Of a stretch of 64,000 bases of DNA, positions 62,366-64,000 are shown in pieces. Each line of letters opens with the position of its first letter. Within the stretch, counting starts at the first letter, position 1. The stretch covers positions 124,001-188,000 of the forward strand of contig NZ_NPIA01000003.1 in NCBI RefSeq assembly GCF_002262935.1, read 5' to 3'. Under the pieces are notes generated by a model. It had not been told where the DNA came from, searched no databases, and was given only the letters and a program-made list of their open reading frames with translations. A program made the position numbers and the translations under genes. Source of the stretch: Lottiidibacillus patelloidae (lineage in GTDB: Bacteria; Bacillota; Bacilli; Bacillales; SA5d-4).

Positions 62366-63330
62366 GAGAAGAATTATTAGCTGTATTTAACAATGAGAAA
62401 GAAACATACATATCGGGGCAAATGTTAAGTGAGAAGTTAAACTGCACGCGAACAGCAATATGGAAACATATTGAAGAGTTAAGAAACGAAGGGTACGTAA
62501 TAGAAGCAGTACAAAAACGTGGCTACCGAATGACTGGTAGACCGGACAAACTGTCTAGTGATGTAGTAAAAAGAAACCTTACTACAAATAAAATTGGACA
62601 AAACATCCACTTTTACGAAACAACTCCTTCAACGCAAAGAATAGCCCATCTATTAGCCCAACAAGGAAAACCTGAAGGAACAGTAGTTTTTGCAGAAGAG
62701 CAAACAGAAGGTAAAGGTAGACTTGATAGGTCGTGGCATTCTCCGGTAGGTGCAGGAATTTGGATGAGTATTATACTCCGACCAAATCTACCGCCGCAAC
62801 ATGCACCACAACTTACGTTACTAGCTGCTGTCGCTATCGTTCGCGCTATTGAATCGGAACTTAATATCACATGTGAAATAAAATGGCCAAATGATATTTT
62901 AATTAATGGTAAGAAGGCTGTTGGAATTTTAACAGAACTTCATGCTGAAGCAGACCGAATTAATTCTGTTATTGTCGGTATTGGTATAAATGTAAATACT
63001 ACAAAAGAAGAGTTTCCTTCTGAACTACAGCATCTAGCAACATCACTTTCTCTCGAAAAGGGTGGAGATAAGATAGATCGAGCCTCCTTGGCGAGAGTAA
63101 TCTTTGAATCATTAGAAGAGATGTATGAGAAATACTTAGAACACGGTTTTACATTTATTAAGTTATTGTGGGAAAGCTACTCTGTAAGCATAGGAAAGCA
63201 AATTATTGCTAGAACGATTAGCGGAGAAATTAGAGGATATGCAAGAGGTATTACAGATGAAGGTGTATTAATGATTGAGGAAAGTGATGGTAAAATCCAA
63301 TATATACATTCAGCAGATATTGAACTATAA
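62350..63330 (+). CDS. birA: Biotin ligase / biotin operon repressor
   Basis: 326 residues: N-terminal winged helix (about 8-65; LNCTRTAIWKHIEELRNEGY), central ligase with biotin-binding EGKGRLDRSWHSP (about 118-130), KWPNDILINGKKAVGILTE, and C-terminal SH3-like domain. Attaches biotin to carrier proteins, including the one at 5945, and represses biotin genes. ATG 62350 after AAGGAGTGG. Confidence 0.94.
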   Translation: MPSSIREELLAVFNNEKETYISGQMLSEKLNCTRTAIWKHIEELRNEGYVIEAVQKRGYRMTGRPDKLSSDVVKRNLTTNKIGQNIHFYETTPSTQRIAHLLAQQGKPEGTVVFAEEQTEGKGRLDRSWHSPVGAGIWMSIILRPNLPPQHAPQLTLLAAVAIVRAIESELNITCEIKWPNDILINGKKAVGILTELHAEADRINSVIVGIGINVNTTKEEFPSELQHLATSLSLEKGGDKIDRASLARVIFESLEEMYEKYLEHGFTFIKLLWESYSVSIGKQIIARTISGEIRGYARGITDEGVLMIEESDGKIQYIHSADIEL

Positions 63331-63401
63331 TACGGGTAAATATATGAATTGTTAGGGTAGTATCTTAATCGAACTACACCTTTTAAAGATTATTTTTCAA
63401 G

Positions 63402-63407
63402 TATAAT
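63402..63407 (+). promoter_or_regulatory. -10 element of panB leader
   Basis: Perfect TATAAT in the birA-panB gap, about 160 bases before panB; no good -35 is seen, so the promoter call is tentative. Confidence 0.35.
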
Positions 63408-63432
63408 TAAAAATAATCGTAGATACACTTTG

Positions 63433-63454
63433 CCTTGATCCTAATTGGACAGGG
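63433..63454 (+). ncRNA. Candidate pan-type leader hairpin
   Basis: In the untranslated leader of panB, CCTTG-a-TCC folds on GGA-CAGGG around a 5-base loop, leaving one bulged A in the stem (63438) and another A (63455) just after it. The pan RNA motif known upstream of pantothenate genes is a stem with conserved bulged adenines. I matched only the general shape, not a covariance model. Confidence 0.3.
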
Positions 63455-63489
63455 ACTGAGGGATGATACGAGCCTAGTAAGCTTATTTC

Positions 63490-63529
63490 CTTCTTTCCTG
63501 CTGCTTTTTAATAGGGAAGAAGTTTTTTT
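63490..63529 (+). terminator. Terminator/attenuator in panB leader
   Basis: CTTCTTTCCT (63490-63499) pairs with AGGGAAGAAG (63513-63522, one wobble), followed by seven T. It lies 36 bases before panB: either the end of the birA operon or an attenuator for panB. Confidence 0.75.
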
Positions 63530-63567
63530 ATGGCTTTCATTCCTTCCAAACGAAGGGGGACATAATG

Positions 63568-64000
63568 ATGAAAAACACTGCTGATTTCTTAACAATGAAG
63601 AAAAACAATGAAAAAATTGCTATGATTACAGCCTACGATTTTCCAACAGCTAAATATGTTGAAGAAGTTAAGGCTGATTTAATATTAGTCGGAGATTCAT
63701 TAGGGATGGTTGCGTTAGGTTATGACTCCACGATACCTGTAACAATGGACGACATGATCCATCATACGAAAGCGGTTAAACGAGGTGCAAAAGACACGTT
63801 TATCGTCACCGACATGCCATTTATGTCCTATCATGTGTCTTTCGAAAATACGATGGAAAACGCTAAGCGAATCATCCAAGAAGCTGGTGCAAATGCAGTT
63901 AAAGTCGAAGGTGGTGGAGAAGTTATTCCGATCATTAAGAAATTAACAATGGCTGGTGTGCCAGTGATAGGTCATCTTGGGCTCACCCCTCAATCTGTTG
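63568..64000 (+). CDS. panB: 3-methyl-2-oxobutanoate hydroxymethyltransferase (partial)
   Basis: The first 144 codons of PanB; the rest is beyond the window. It adds a hydroxymethyl group to 2-oxoisovalerate, the first step of pantothenate synthesis. [37 protein letters not shown] (Mg ligand Asp), VTDMPFMSY, and KVEGG with catalytic-site residues are visible. ATG 63568 (or 63565) after AAGGGGG. Confidence 0.94.
   Translation, partial: MKNTADFLTMKKNNEKIAMITAYDFPTAKYVEEVKADLILVGDSLGMVALGYDSTIPVTMDDMIHHTKAVKRGAKDTFIVTDMPFMSYHVSFENTMENAKRIIQEAGANAVKVEGGGEVIPIIKKLTMAGVPVIGHLGLTPQSV

Overview
The window comes from a low-GC, endospore-forming Firmicute of the family Bacillaceae. The evidence is gene order: most of it follows the Bacillus subtilis ypb-yph-ypi-ypj chromosome backbone, with sporulation genes (gerPABCDEF, cotJABC, sleB-ypeB, spoIVA, ypjB, a broken spoVIF) and bacillithiol genes (bshA, bshB1, bshB2, ypdA). 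There is no rRNA, tRNA, CRISPR array, prophage or insertion sequence. Intergenic DNA is AT-rich, starts are mostly ATG with a noticeable set of TTG, and intrinsic terminators are frequent.

Layout. 1-3184 (minus strand): an incomplete zinc-ribbon membrane protein, a small divergent zinc-ribbon protein, and the complete gerPABCDEF spore-germination operon behind a good SigK-type promoter. 3290-10660 (plus): a six-gene branched-chain acyl-CoA/leucine-degradation operon (acyl-CoA dehydrogenase, biotin carboxylase, biotin carrier, HMG-CoA lyase, carboxyltransferase, acyl-CoA synthetase). 10696-23043: ferredoxin, ypbB-recQ-ypbD-ypbE-ypbF, cotJABC (minus), ypbG, ypbH, bshB2, ddl, gudB and ypdA. 23086-23425: a non-coding imperfect tandem repeat with a period of about 152 bp. 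23429-38165: ansA, sleB-ypeB, ypfB, cmk, an acyltransferase, ypfD, fni, ypzI, yphA-yphB-ypzH, der, gpsA, a truncated spoVIF, yphE, yphF and spoIVA. 38439-49762: hbs, folE, the menaquinone/heptaprenyl cluster, ndk, and aroC-aroB-hisC-aroA. 49803-64000: ypiA, ypiB, ypiF, qcrABC, ypjA, ypjB, a YugP-type protease, ypjC, ypjD-dapB-mgsA-bshB1-bshA-cca-birA, and the start of panB.

How the genes work together. HepS/HepT make the heptaprenyl chain and MenG does the last methylation. Between menG and hepT sit a UbiA-type prenyltransferase, UbiX and MqnA, which point to the futalosine route of menaquinone synthesis rather than the classical o-succinylbenzoate route. The chorismate that MqnA uses is made by AroB/AroA/AroC encoded just downstream. 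The menaquinone feeds the QcrABC menaquinol:cytochrome c reductase.

Most notable points: the futalosine genes embedded in the hepS-menG-hepT operon; loss of mtrB (TRAP), cheR, aroH, trpEDCFBA and tyrA from the usual aromatic supercluster; a truncated spoVIF that keeps its SigK promoter; an 11-bp inverted repeat burying the hisC ribosome-binding site; a panB leader with a bulged hairpin and terminator; a probable non-standard ATC start in yphA; TTG starts in all three cotJ genes; a Fur-box-like site between fer and ypbB; and the tandem repeat after ypdA. I found no clearly new multi-gene system. The least understood loci are the yphA-yphB-ypzH membrane trio, the ypbB-recQ pair, the orphan membrane gene at 16863 and the zinc-ribbon pair at the left edge.
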